Of a stretch of 64,000 bases of DNA, positions 12,181 to 24,179 are shown one piece after another. The stretch spans positions 24,536,249-24,600,248 of the forward strand of contig NW_004454177.1 of NCBI RefSeq assembly GCF_000283155.1, in the 5' to 3' direction. The notes under the pieces were generated by a model. The model did no database searches and was not told where the DNA came from. It was given only the letters and a program-made list of their open reading frames with translations. The translations under genes were made by a program, and so were the position numbers. Each line of letters starts with the position of its first letter. Position 1 is the stretch's first letter. This stretch comes from Ceratotherium simum simum (lineage: Eukaryota; Chordata; Mammalia; Perissodactyla; Rhinocerotidae).

Positions 12181-13584
12181 TGACAGAATGTTCCACGTGT
12201 TTCTTTTTGTTGTCTTAGAGTTTGAACTGAGGCTTAAAAGGCTAAGAATATCACTATAGGTGCTCATTACTCCATATCCTAAAATAAGGTACTAGACCTT
12301 CACTGAGCTGGATTGTGGAAATGGTTCTGCCAGTATTAATAGACTGTTGCCAACCCCCAAGCTACATAAGGGAAAATAAAGGAGACTTCAGGAAGTTAAA
12401 GTGAATTGTAGCAAGGATTTCTTTAGAGAGAGAGTTTGTAGAGGGTTGGGGCAGGGAGAGGGATGCTCATCTACATCAAGCCTCATAAGGCGACCTTCAG
12501 AGAAATATTTAGAGAGCTTGACATGTTTCTGGGGGTTATGGGGACATATGTCTGTACAAAAGTTGTGGCTGACTTATGACTAAAGAAGCCTAAAAGGAAA
12601 GAGATTGGCTGGAGTTGGCAGAAAAACGATAAGGGGCCATAGAAGAACGAAGTGTCCATTAACTGATGGCAGAACCTAAAGTGCCAAATCTGAACCCCAC
12701 AGAGTGGAGACGACAGCGATCTGTCGTGAACAGCACACCTACCCAAGAGAGATTTCCTCCTGGGTGAAGTGAGCTCAGCAGAAGAGGCTGGAGGTGAAGC
12801 TGAGATGCAGAGTCTGAGGTGGAGGCCATGGCTAGCAGCCAGAAGAGGTGCCACCTGTGCCAGAAACTTCAAAGAGAGCTCCTTGGGGTGGGGGGTGAGG
12901 GTGGGGCTCTGCTCTGACAAGTCCTCAAAGGTGTTCCATGCAAGAAAAGCCCAGCAAGTGTGCATCTACCACACCAGTGCTCTAGCCCAAGGGACAACTG
13001 AAGCCACTGGGTGAAACTTTTTCTGTCCTTTAGCTCTCCTCCCTCCACCCACACTATTCCTGGGCCTGGAGTAAGACAACCAGATACCCCGTCCTGGTGT
13101 GCCAGGGCCAGTCCCACTTTGTGCTTGTCACGTGGGTATAATTATTAACAATGCTCCTTTCCTCACAGAAGGGTGCAGGTTAGATGATACACTATGCAGT
13201 CACCTTTCTCTGGGGGAGACAGAAAAAGCCTAGTGAGTGAGGGACGAGGAGGAAAGAGTAATGTGGGAAAATTGTGGGCAATCCACCAGGTCTTTCCTTC
13301 TTGCCTTTTCCTACTACAGGGCTCCAAGAATAAATCAAGCCCACTAGGGCAGGAGAGAGTTTTCCATTACACAAGAGTCTAGAGTTTTAATAGAAAATTA
13401 GCCTGAGGTATTTAGTTCATGAAAGGAAAGGAAAAGCTATTGGATCTAATGGAGACTTAATCCAGGGGGAGAAAGAAGTTCATTGAATAGGTTTGTGAAT
13501 ACTGGTGGAAAGTGAAGTATCTTTCTACTCATACCACTATATCTAGGACCTTCAATAAACAATTTTATATTACATATACTATTT
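12181..13584. other. Unclassified GC-richer block
   Basis: This stretch, especially 12400-13130, is clearly richer in G and C than its surroundings. It contains G-runs (GGGGTGGGGGGTGAGGGTGGGG near 12886-12907) and a segment near 13078-13130 with CCCGTCCTGGTGTGCCAGGG, which resembles an old DNA-transposon end. The frame at 12483-12965 on minus is 160 codons long but shows no domain, and its length fits the local base composition. A decayed LTR or transposon, or a silent regulatory island, are all possible. Confidence 0.35.
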
Positions 13585-14240
13585 TGTATTAACAAATATT
13601 TACTGAGTAACCACTGTGTGCCGCAGGGAATAGAGATGTGCACCAGACAGACAAGCTGCACTCACGGAGCTTACATTAATTGATGGGAAATAATACATGA
13701 AAATACAATACATGTAGGAATAAACAATGTAAACATAAAAAATACCAGATAGTGATCGTTGTTTTAAATTTTATATTTTAATATATATTCCATATTTTGA
13801 ATTAAAATAAGTGGATATGATAGAGAATCAGTGGGTTGTCAATTTACTTGCAACACCACTGAAAGCTTCTCTGTAGAAATTGCAATTAGCTGAGGCCTAA
13901 AGTAAAATGGAGGAAGTTATGTGAAAACCCAGAAGAGGACCTATCCAGCAAAAAGGTAATTATTCCTCGGGAGAAAGAAGCTTGGAATTTTTAAGGATCT
14001 AAAAGAAGGCTACTGTGGCTGGAGCATGCTGGAGAAGGGAAGAGGGATAGTATATGGTTTTTGTAATCTCAGGTTCCTGGCCACATTACACATGGGCAAT
14101 AAAAAAGAAGAAATCTAAGATAATTTCCAAAGTTTCAGCTTGAGCAGCTGGGCGGGTGATGGTGTCATTTACTGAGATGCAGAGATTGAAGGAGATGCAG
14201 GTTGGGAAGGAGGGAGCCACTGTTAATTTTAAGGTGACTG
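13585..14240 (-). repeat. L2 LINE fragment, antisense
   Basis: On the plus strand this reads as reversed L2. It opens AACAAATATTTACTGAGTAACCACTGTGTGCC, continues GAGCTTACATTAAT, then later CTGTGGCTGGAGCATGC and GTGTCATTTACTGAGATG. That is the normal order of an antisense L2 3' half with internal losses. L2 stopped moving before the placental radiation, which agrees with the high divergence. Confidence 0.75.
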
Positions 14241-14419
14241 TGAGACAGTCAAAAGTTTGTGTCCAATAGTTAGATGACACAGGAGTCTCTCTCTTAAATG
14301 AGAACAGACAACTAAGTATCACTGAGTCCCTGGGAAAAGTCTCTAACTTAAAGAATCTGAAACAAACAAACAAAGATAAGTTTAAATTTGAAATAAAACT
14401 AGACTGTTTATAGGAAACC
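14241..14419. other. Short unclassified gap
   Basis: Sequence between the L2 and HAL1 relics. It includes a small AAAC repeat near 14358 and no gene signal. Confidence 0.4.
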
Positions 14420-15880
14420 AAACATTAAAAATAAAATCACAATTAATATCCTCAGAAAAATTAAGATTTGGCATCCATGAACCAAGAACAGGATGCTATA
14501 AAACACATACACAAAAAGTATTGGACATTAGGATATGGTACCAAATATGAAAAATTCAAGAGAAGAGTTAGAAGACAAAGTTAAGGAAATTTCCTAGAAA
14601 GTTGAACAGACAGACAAAGAAATTTAGAGATTCTGCTCAGGAATAATAGGAGTTCCAGACAGAGAGAATGAAGAAAAGGAAAAGGAAAAAATCACCCAAA
14701 TATATCATTCAAGAGAATTTCACCCAAATGAATTTAAAAAGCCAAGACTTATTAAGAGCTTAATATATGCTAGGTACTTTCAAAGTGCTTGATTCAGAGT
14801 CATTTATCAAAGCCTCACAGCAATCTTGTGTGATAGGCTCTATTATTATCATCATCCACATTTCTATACAAAGGATAGGTATCCAAATCAGGTAATATTT
14901 ATTAAAAATAGATGAACACAATGAAGTTTACAAAAGACAAAAGGAAAATTATGTCTAATATCGAATTTTATATAATTAATGAGAATAGAATAAAAATATT
15001 TCAGACAGGCAAGATCTTGAAAAATTTAACTTTTATCACCCCCTTTCTTCACATCTACCAAAGATTGTGCTCTAACAAAATGAAAAATTTAGAAGGAATA
15101 CATTAAATACAAGAAATAGAGGTTTTACCAGAATAGAGGTAAAAAACAGGCATTGGGATGCTGGTAAAAGTAGTTCTCAGAATAACCACATGCACTCGAT
15201 GTCAGGGCAACCGAAAGATTAGAAAGCTCAGAAAGATGTCTTCAAAAATTTGAAACTGACAGACTCTTAAATCATCTGAATATATTGAAAAGAGATTTAG
15301 ACAACTGACAGAGGATTTAGGGTAGAATTAATAAGTAAATAGAAATTATTTTCTTTGAAAATGAGACAACTACTAGTTTATAAGGGATAAAAATGGGCAG
15401 GACAGAAAAAAAGAATCCTAGAAAACATCATGGCTCAGCTGTGACTACTTCTTACATAGTCAAAATACTATAAATATGGAATTGATCTGACTGAAATTAC
15501 AATACAACAACATTGGAGAATGGGAATGGAAAGGATTTCTTTGTAGCAGGGGCTGGTGAATGAGTGTGAAAAAAATAAAAAGACTATATACTCATCTTCT
15601 ATATTGGAGAATAAAAAATAACCTAGAACAATCAAGATGTCAATATAATCATGTTATTTAGGTATATAAAAATATCCCTAAATATTTTAAATAAATTAAA
15701 AAACTAAAACATAAGCCAAAAGAAGTAAGCATTCTTGCCACGGGTAGGGGAAGGGACACAAGTTGGCAGGGGGTGGGGAGTGGTAGGCAGTGGTGAGAGC
15801 TAAGAGATTGAAGACTTTTGTAATAAGCCGTGTAAAATTAGTTGACACCTTAAAGACTGTGTGTGTACAACTTTGGTAAA
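14420..15880 (+). mobile_element. HAL1 (half-L1) element, interrupted by a MIR
   Basis: HAL1 elements carry an L1-like ORF1 but no ORF2. The relic shows the family's ordered landmarks: CATGAACCAAGAACAGGATG, a glutamate and lysine-rich ORF1-like part around 14640-14740 (AGACAGAGAGAATGAAGAA), ATTTCAGACAGGCAAGATCTTG near 14998, and a non-coding 3' half ending near the purine-rich tract. A MIR lies inside at about 14752-14900. All reading frames are broken. The left end is approximate. Confidence 0.7.
14752..14900 (-). repeat. MIR fragment, antisense, inside HAL1
   Basis: Landmarks in order are CTTAATATATGCTAGGTAC, CAAAGTGCTTGATTC, TTTATCAAAGCCTCACAGCA and TATTATTATCATCATCCAC, as in an antisense MIR core. 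Confidence 0.75.
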
Positions 15881-15884
15881 AATA

Positions 15885-15982
15885 GAAACCAGAAAGAATA
15901 GGAAGCAAAGAGGGAAGGGAGGAGACAGGGAAGGAAGAAAGAGAGGAAGTGAGGCAAGAAGGGAGCGAAGAAGGGAGGCTCA
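15885..15982. repeat. Purine-rich low-complexity tract
   Basis: Almost pure A/G on the plus strand with GGAAGGAAGAAAGAGAGG-like runs. This is an imperfect GA/GGAA microsatellite, probably grown from the A-rich tail of the neighbouring HAL1. Confidence 0.75.
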
Positions 15983-17710
15983 AGAACCTGGCTATTTGTG
16001 TTGTTTATTTTTCTAGCACATAATTTAGTAAATTAAATGATTTAAATTTTAAAATGATACAATATCCTGAATTACCTTCAAAATCCAAAATCCATTACTT
16101 TTTTTTTTCTATTTTCCTGATGCCATTAAACATTACTTATACTCAAGTAAAAACCTTTGCTCAGCAAACACCATCCTTGAAAGTTAATTCTCGTCGTTCA
16201 TTGTTTCTCTACCCATCTGCTACATGTCAATTCATGTTAATAGGACTTGCGCAACTGAAATCTCCCTCAGAAAACAATTTCCCCAGCAGGTGTTACCTGT
16301 GAAGAGCATGGATTCACCTTGATATCATTGAGTCTGCCTCTCTCTCATACTGTATACCTCCCGAGTTTCCTTCTCCCAAATGTTTCTGTCCCAGAGGCCG
16401 CTGAACTGAATAGTAAATGGACATTAACTAATGAAGACACAGCACTTATATCCCAAGCTGAAGGCGAACGCTAGCAAAAGTGAAAAATAAAATTGGGAGC
16501 TGCAAAACCTCCAAATGGATATTTCATCTGGTGAATGAATGGCACATATCTACTCTGTGTAGATACACATTCCATGGAAGAGCAAAGAGCGTGGTGAACA
16601 ACAATGCCAATGAATGTTCTTCTCAAAGCAAGCAGTACATATCCTAGTAATCCCTCTCAAAGCTTCCATTTTCTAAGTTACTCATCTTGTGAGCTGTACA
16701 GAAACAGGCTACAATTCTCAAGTTCACCTTTAGATGGGCTCAAATCACAAGTGTGCTCGTATAAAATTAAGAAGGCAACAGAGACCAAAGCGGAAACACA
16801 GATAAATTTTTGAGAATTCTGCTTTGTCTTTTGGGTATTTGGATCAAAAGGAGAAATCCACAAACTGTAACGCCATTTGTTTGTAGCAAAAATACCATTA
16901 GTGTTGTTCAGTCACATCTACAGCACTCCGTCTGCCAGCTGTGACAAGGAAAAGGAAAGCAATTAAGCATGTTATTAATCAAGGCTTGAAGTGGCATGTT
17001 CAAGTACCACATGATTCATGATATGTGAAGAAAGATCTAGATAATGTGTGTTCTCCTTTTAAGTGAAAAGCACATAGAAAAATTCAGGATTGTTTTTTAA
17101 ATTTTCAATTTATTTATGGAGTAGAATGGCTGACCACTTGATTAAAGAATTATATACCAAATTAATTGGACTGGAATTGCCCTTCCCATTAACACATGTG
17201 TGCACATACACATTAATAATTCTTCAACTGTCTCCTTTATATGCCACCACCCACATCCTTCTTCTCACCCTTCACCCATCACCCTCACAATGATGGGAAA
17301 CTTAGATGAAGCACGTGGAGGACAAAGACTAAAGAAAGAACTCTTTTTGTCTTATAATTACCATGCCTAGATTGGCAGGTAGGTGGCTACCTACTGGTAC
17401 AATGTCAGTATTACCAGTTCCAAAACACTGCTCTTCTGCTCATGTACCTAAATGGCCAATGAGTAAAGGATGACGATTATATCTCAATTTATTTGGCTGA
17501 AACAAAACATAGGCCCTGCTTCTTACAATAATAAGAGGTCTGTGGGCAATATTATACTTTAAGCCCTCTCAATCACTAGTGAAAAGTTTATTTTATCATT
17601 TTACAAGAGCTGGGGTTAAGGGGGAAAGAGAGGACATGGAAACATCTAGGGCTGAGGGCGTTAATCTATGGAGGAAAGACAAGGACACAGAAAAAGGATT
17701 GTAAGGTGCT
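15983..17710. other. Unique sequence, possible conserved non-coding DNA
   Basis: There is no recognised transposon. The part 16690-17040 has balanced composition and many non-repetitive transcription-factor-like words (for example AAGCAATTAAGCATG and TTATTAATCAAGGC) and no frame longer than 70 codons. That makes it a candidate enhancer or conserved element. There is no direct proof. Confidence 0.4.
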
Positions 17711-17714
17711 AAAC

Positions 17715-18075
17715 ACAGATATCACCATGGTCCACAAAGCTCTGTGTTTTCTGGTCCTTTCCTACCTCTCCAGTCTCATCCCACTCTACGTTCCTCCTTA
17801 CTTACACTGATCCAGACATTCTGGCTTTTTTTTTCAGCTCCTCAAAGTTTCCAACTCCTAATCCTCTTAGGACCCTCCCATACGCTGTTCTTTTGTTGAG
17901 AATGCTACTCCATGCCCATGTCCCTTTTACCTGGCCAACTTCCAATGATCCTCTAAGACTTATATGTTGCTTTCTCAAAGAATACTTTCCTGATTCCCCC
18001 AAACTAAGTTAAGTCTCTTTATTATGCAATCTCACAATTCCCTGTATGTCTCTTTCAGAGCACTTATGAAAACTA
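17715..18075 (+). repeat. L2 LINE 3' fragment
   Basis: The order of landmarks follows L2 in sense orientation: CTCCAGTCTCATCCCACTC, TACGCTGTTC, ATGCTACTCCATGCCCATGT, CCAATGATCCTCTAAGACTT and CACTTATGAAAAC. Confidence 0.75.
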
Positions 18076-18589
18076 TAATTGAATTGCACTTAAAATTATA
18101 ATTAAGTATATTTTCATAGCACTTAATTATAATAAATATTTGCCTATTTTTGTTTTAATATCCAGCTCTTTCAATGGGATAGCTATTTCCATAAAATGAG
18201 GATGATTTTATTCCCTACTTATTTCCAGTTCAGTCAGTGGATAAACATCATCTTCAGAATTTTGTAGAGGTCCAACTTTTTGATTTCCTTAATCTTGAGA
18301 GAAGACCACATGAAAAATTAAAACCCTGGTGGAAAATTTCATGAGAAAAAAAATGAATTCTCCTGAAATATTAGCTAGTGGGCTAGGCAGAAATGTGTTT
18401 TGAGGTTCTACTCTATGGACAGCATATTTCTAGATACATGACTGATCTGTAGACTTTCTGACCTCTGGGTTCTGCCAATCAAACATGGGCGTTAAATGAG
18501 AAAATGTAACTATGACATAAAACCTCCAACAGAGAAAACCCACACATGAATGTAAGCTAATGCAGCTGTCACAGAGTTTGGTGATGAAG
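18076..18589. other. Unclassified gap
   Basis: AT-rich sequence with a local inverted pair of ATTATAATTAAGT / ACTTAATTATAAT words at about 18095-18133 (GCACTTAAAATTATAATTAA and CACTTAATTATAATAAAT). No gene or repeat family is recognised. Confidence 0.4.
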
Positions 18590-18795
18590 CATACATTCTC
18601 TGAAGCCAGAAGGCCCGCTTCAAAACCCACTCCCAACACTTATCAACCAATTACTTTGGGCTTGTTATCTCACCTCTCTGTGCCTCATTTTCATTATCAG
18701 TAAAATGACTAAAAGAAAAGCACGTTCTTCATAAATTTCTGTTCATTGTTTTAACATATGTCTAAAATGCTTAAAGAGAGCCCAGAATAAATATG
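18590..18795 (+). repeat. MIR SINE
   Basis: It shows CGCTTCAAAACCCACTCCCAAC, then GGGCTTGTTATCTCACCTCT, GTGCCTCATTTTCATTATCAG and the 3' AGAGCCCAGAATAAAT, all in MIR order. Confidence 0.85.
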
Positions 18796-18859
18796 CTTAC
18801 ATATATATGTAAGCTAAGTTCTCAGCCCTATAGAACTCTATCTCAAAAAGCTAAGGAAA

Positions 18860-19330
18860 TGCTAAAGTGAAGGGATTTACCAGGATCTAAGGGAGTTAAT
18901 CAGAGAAGGTGAATTTAAAGAAAAAATCTGAAGGTGGATGGAGACACAACTCAGTATAATTCAAGAAGAGTACATTTTTAGAAAGAGAAAAAAGAAAGCT
19001 GAAAACTCAGAGACAGCAGTGACTAGGTGTGTATAGATGAAAAGAAGAAGCCTATTCTATCTGAATATGCACATGTACCATGGAAGAAACCAGTCAAATG
19101 AGCAACGAGAGTTGAAGGCCTTGGGGCAGATGCTGAAGAGTTTGATTCAAGATCTAATTAAGAGCTACAACAGTTTCCTGCATAGGGAGCAATCTGATTA
19201 AAATAATTAGGGAAACGATAATTGTTGCTTTAATGAGAATGGATTAGAAAGGAAGAGAAATTGTCCAGCTATGATTTGATCAGCAGCAGGACTCAAAAAG
19301 AAGACTATGAAAATTGAGAAGGTATGTTTC
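18860..19330 (-). repeat. L2-type LINE fragment, antisense
   Basis: Segments such as GAGCAATCTGATTAAAATAA and GTTGCTTTAATGAGAATGGA correspond to the antisense L2 interior. The beginning is less certain. Confidence 0.5.
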
Positions 19331-20065
19331 TGGGAAGACATACAACAGAACTGCATTATAGATTCCTAATGTATAATAACAGAAAGAATATAATCTAACA
19401 AAAAGGATCAGGGCATACTGTTATGCTTGTTTTAAATATAAATACATACCTTATTAATATTTAATGCAGTTTATAATTCAATGCTGTGATATTTTTGTTG
19501 AGAGAAGAAAAATCTGCTCAGATCAGTGTTACTTGGTAACAGGACCCCCCACCTCCATCCTGTTTTTAGCCAGATTGCTAGAATAGCCCACAATAACTGG
19601 AGACAAATCAGACCTATCAGACATATCCGCTACTTTGAAGACATTAGCCATTAGAAGCTAAGCTGACTCACCAAATTCATTTTACATAGCTTACCAAACA
19701 GCTGTCAGCCTTCAATTGATTTTGTGTCACTTGAAAACCAAGAACTTAGAAGTTAAAAGAACCATATCACAAGGTTGACACCTTAATCTTACTCACCTCT
19801 GGTTCTGTGACTGACCTTATTAAGAGATTAATGAGACTCGTTCAATGATATTTTATGCCTTATGAACACTGTGTTCACTATCGATTCTAGTTTATCATCT
19901 GAACATTTGGTCATTTTCAGTTATCAAGTAACCTATATCCACAAAAACACTGCATGCTTTGAATATGTTATCTATAAGATGGACAGGAATCTATTCTTTT
20001 GGTGATAAATTATATGTAGACACCTCTCAGGAGGAAAAAAGGGAAAAAGTACCTTGCACTGAGTA
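19331..20065. other. Unique AT-rich sequence
   Basis: No recognised repeat, gene or RNA. A C-run near 19545 is the only compositional oddity. Confidence 0.4.
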
Positions 20066-20300
20066 CAATCTGAGTACCAAGATCTGCACTAGTTGCTTCA
20101 CATTTTCTCTTGTTTAATCCTTTATTGAATTCTACGAGGTAAAAATAACTATCCTCTTTTTTTTTAGGTGAAGAAGCAAGAGGCTCAGGAAGGGTGAGGA
20201 ACACATTCAAGGTCACATGGCTAAAAAATGTCAGAGTTAAAACATGGAGTCTGCTTTGCAAGCCTTGGATGCTTTCACATCACACTGCCCCTCTCTTCTC
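20066..20300 (-). repeat. MIR SINE, antisense
   Basis: It reads CTTCACATTTTCTCTTGTTTAATCC, GAATTCTACGAGGTAAAAAT, AGGCTCAGGAAGGGTGAGGA, CAAGGTCACATGGCTAAAAA and GGATGCTTTCACATCACAC, a complete antisense MIR core. A T-run at 20156-20164 sits in the middle. Confidence 0.85.
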
Positions 20301-20519
20301 ATTCAGTCTACTTCCAACATTCCTAGCCCCAGAGCACGGTCATATGTCACAGAACACCACATTCACTACCAAACTACAACCGGTGGGGGAGAAAACCAGC
20401 CAAAAAGTCCACTAAGAAAATTTGATAAAAGGGGCAGCAAATAGGCAGTGAGGCAGAGATGGATTGCTCTCTTGATCTAGAAAGAAATGGAATTTGCTCT
20501 TTTCACAGATTGTATGGCA

Positions 20520-21040
20520 TCATTACTATTTGCAAAATACTGCTCCAATGCCTGTGTGATGTGCAGATAAAGGTGACAGAGTCTGTGGTTCTAAAGGCTT
20601 ACAATTTAACAGATAAGGCAAGCTTCTAAACAGTGGACCCACACAAGAACGAATCAGAAAATTGCTATTTTGGAGATTAGAAATGCTTTCTATAAGAGGT
20701 ATTTGATGAAAGAGTAGGATTTCATTAAAATAGAAATAGAGGTAAGGGCTTTCTTAATAAGTGGAGAAAATAGTAGAAACAACTCCCAGAGGTACAAAAT
20801 GACTTGACATGTTTGGGAAGGATGAGCAAGCCAACCTAGATAGAATGTAAATTGCAGGGGTCTGTGTGTGTGTGTATCTGTGGTGTGTGTGTGTCTGTGC
20901 TGTGTGTGCGTATGTGTCGTAATCTGGAAGTGACTAATTCCATGACCCTGAATTCATACTGTTGAACTTTAACTTTCTTTCATGAGCAAAGTGAAGTCAC
21001 TGAAAGGTTTTATACAGAATAGTAACACAATAAGGACTAT
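20520..21040 (-). repeat. L2 LINE fragment, antisense, with microsatellite
   Basis: Antisense L2 landmarks are CTTACAATTTAACAGATAAGG, GAGGTAAGGGCTTTCTTAAT and CACTGAAAGGTTTTATACAG. An imperfect GT tract interrupts the match at 20861-20918. Confidence 0.6.
20861..20918 (+). repeat. Imperfect (GT)n microsatellite
   Basis: Four GT-rich blocks are broken by ATCTG, GTCTGTGCTG and CGTATG interruptions. Interrupted repeats are usually less length-variable than pure ones. Confidence 0.9.
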
Positions 21041-21059
21041 ATTATCATTTTCATTACTA

Positions 21060-21355
21060 CCAGTATTGTTATTACCCATAGCAGTAACACTGATTAATAA
21101 TAACTAACTTTTGTTAAATGTTTATGAAGCCCCAGGCACTTTGCTAAGCACTTAATATGCATTTTTCATTGATTTCTTACACTGGCCCTATAAATTAGGA
21201 ATAATTTTATTTCCATTTGATAGTGTTGGAAAACAAGCCTGTGAGAGATTATCACTTGTTCAGGTTTTCACTGATAGCAAGAAGCAGCTCCTGGTATCAC
21301 AACCAATCTGTCTTTCTATAGAAATCTATTCTTAACTACTATACTCTACTGTCCC
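21060..21355 (-). repeat. MIR SINE, antisense
   Basis: Ordered landmarks are CCAGGCACTTTGCTAAGCAC, CTTACACTGGCCCTATAAAT, GGAATAATTTTATTTCCATT, TATCACTTGTTCAGG and TACTATACTCTACTG. Confidence 0.85.
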
Positions 21356-22059
21356 TGCATTCCATACGAAAAATGAGGTATGTGAGGGGCAAGCTGAAAC
21401 TCAATGAGACTTGTCAGAAATATAAGTTGTTTACCAATCGGTAATAGGTATTTTCATTTCCTTCCTATCTTCATGAAATTATTAGAAAAGCAATTTGAGC
21501 CTTTTCCTCCTTTTTCTGTAGCTTCGTATTCATTTCCTTGGTATTCTATGTACTGCAACACTGAGAAAGATACACTCCTTGGAGAAGGAAAAGGAAAATT
21601 GAGATTTCTGATATTTTGCTTTCCACCAGCATCTAAGGATCTCAAAGCAATTTACCAACATTACTTCATTCATTCTTACCTCATTTCTCTTAGTGAGAGA
21701 GGAGGAACAATTTCACTGACTAAACGATGCTGTTTCTGCCAACCACATCATTTCAGTAGCGGAAAGAAGACATATACCGAGAGATTCTCTAAGGTATGGA
21801 GAAAATCAGTGATGCTGTTGACTTTAAAACCCAGGGCTAGCAAATTGCAAGTCAGAGCTTTAATTTGTTTGATAATACACAGAAAACATCTCTTGGCTGA
21901 AAAAGAAAAACAGTGAATTCATGTTCTAGTCAACTCCTAAAGAACAGTTTTATTTTTTATAAGCTTTCTCTTTGGTTCACATTTTTTCTTGAAACTAGAC
22001 ACTGAAGAGAGTGGCAGGATGGGAATGGAAGCAGCCATGTAGACTGTGGTGATGTTCTT
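21356..22059. other. Unclassified sequence with a chance 170-codon frame
   Basis: The frame 21404-21916 (+) is the longest outside L1. It shows no signal peptide, membrane segment, domain or codon pattern that marks it as real. A segment near 21645-21680 (ATCTCAAAGCAATTTACCAA) resembles a common ancient repeat. I therefore leave it as non-coding. Confidence 0.45.
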
Positions 22060-22170
22060 AAGAGTGGAGTGGATAAGAGCCTCAGTTTTAACCACAGATC
22101 TGCCACTTACTGGCTGTGTGATCTTGAGAAAGTCATTTACCTTTGCTGATCTTAGTACAACACTTGTCTT
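22060..22170 (+). repeat. MIR SINE fragment
   Basis: GGAGTGGATAAGAGCCTCAG, then CCACAGATCTGCCACTTACT, GGCTGTGTGATCTTGAGAAA and GTCATTTACC form a textbook MIR core. Confidence 0.9.
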
Positions 22171-22444
22171 AGGACACAACTATTGAAGACATGGAGGTCA
22201 ACTATTTCCAAGCTCCTTTTCAATTCCAATGTTCATTATATTCATTATGCTATAAATTTTCTTTTCTGGAAGAACTACTAACAAATCTCCTTTTGTCCAT
22301 TCATTCAAATTCAAGAAACATGCATTGCAAACATCAGTAGTTTTGAGTGATTACGGGGGAAAAGAAAAAACAAAGATCTTCCATGGATTGATATTGCTAA
22401 ATTTAATTGTCAGGTTGCAGAATTAAAGCATCAGTTAAACTCAC
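22171..22444. other. Unclassified gap before the ERVL region
   Basis: No LTR could be recognised here, although a 5' LTR would be expected upstream of the retroviral internal region. The sequence is AT-rich and unremarkable. Confidence 0.4.
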
Positions 22445-24179
22445 GTTCTTCCCAAATTGCACATGTGAACATTAGGACATTGATTAGAAAACAATAAGCC
22501 CCTAAAACTTTGAATGAGGGCGTGTGATTGGACTCAGATGAAACTGAGCATCTAGAATCTCTGAGAAACACTGAACCTCTCTTACTAGTGGAAGTAGCTT
22601 ACACTCCTGTGTCTGAGAAGACTACTCTTTTGCTTGAAAACTCTGTGATAATCTCACCTGGGTCAGATGCCTTGCAAGGATATGCTCCAGGTATCAGTTA
22701 CACTGTATGACCCAAGAAGAAATAGTTTATACTCCAAAGAATTGCAAGATTTTGCTAATATGTCAGCAGAATCCTGGAGAATGCACGTGAGAGGGAGGGA
22801 TACAACCCCAGATTAGGCAAAATGCATTTATATGAGTGCACTTACTAGATAGTCCAAATTTAATAAATTGGGTTCATGCACCTAGAAGTGGTTCTGATGT
22901 CTTACTTCGTTGGGTGACTGAAACTAGGATTTAATGGCTGTGTTTACTGAGAATGAAATGTTAGTGCTTCCCTTGAGTGATGAGCAGGAAGGAATTTAAA
23001 GTTTAAGAAGATGGGAATGTTGGAGTGGATAAATGTGTGATCTACACAGTCACCCACCAAGAAGACCCAGAAGACACTCCCTTCACTATGTATTGTTAAA
23101 TACATTACTAAGGGTAGCATCCTTGTCCTTGAAAATCTCTGTGGTTAGTCAGCCAGACATGACAATGGAGGCTGCAGCAATTGAGATGGGCTCCTGATTT
23201 CAGTTAAGATGATGGGATTCCCAGAGTGGCAGAGACCAAGAGGCAGCCCTTAACTGCCAAAGAAAAAATAAGAGCGATTGCCATAAAGGGCAGCAGGGAC
23301 ATGCCAGGAATCAAAATATTTTGGTATTCACAGATCTCCAACAGTGACTAATTGATCACAGTGTCCTCAGGGATGAAACAGATGGGCAGCCTACAAGGAT
23401 ACTATTTGAACCATATAACAGAAAAAACTCTAGGTCTGATAGCCAAAAACCTAACCTGAGTGACAACAATGCTAAGTCATGACTTCTCAATCACTCTCCA
23501 TAACTAAGGCGATTCAAAGACACAGAATCTCTTAATTGAAGAAGAATCTGGGTCTCCTTGTGGAAGGACCCTACAGCAACACCTCTAGTAAATACCATAA
23601 TTATTCCTCCAAGCTTTTCCCCAAGGCAACTGCAGCCAGTTACTAGAATGACAGTGCACAAGGAAAAAGTAAATATCTAGACTTTCTGGGGATTATCAGG
23701 TATGTTGACCTGTCAGTAATTCCTGGGGACCCAAAATGCTACTGTGACCCATGAGTCAGAATGGGCATTTATAGTATAAGGTGATAAATGGAGTCTTAGC
23801 CCAAATTTGAATAATAGTGGACTCAGTAAGTCCATAATTCACCACATGTTGGGGTTTTTTTCAACAGTTCCTCATTGTATAATTAACAAAGAGATACTTA
23901 ACTAACAGAATACCTAAATTGACTCTTTGACCCATGAGGTAATGTCCACAGTAGGAAAGGACAAATGGAAGCCCCTGGAACTTGCATACCTACCAAAATA
24001 GTAATTCAGAAGCAATACATTCCCCGGGGAATTTCAAAGATTACTGCCAACATTGAAGACTTGTTAAGATGCAGGGGTGGTGATATTTATCACATGCTCG
24101 CTTAAATCATATGATTGGCCAGTGAAAAAGGTGAATGGATATTGGAGGATGACTGGATTACCAGAAACTCAGACAGGTA

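Noticed and set aside
12483..12965. 160-codon minus-strand frame in GC-richer block
   Set aside because: No recognised motif. GC-rich DNA has fewer stops, and there is no start context or exon structure to support it.
21404..21916. 170-codon plus-strand frame
   Set aside because: No domain, signal or membrane pattern, no splice context, and part overlaps repeat-like sequence. Such a length can arise by chance in 64 kb.
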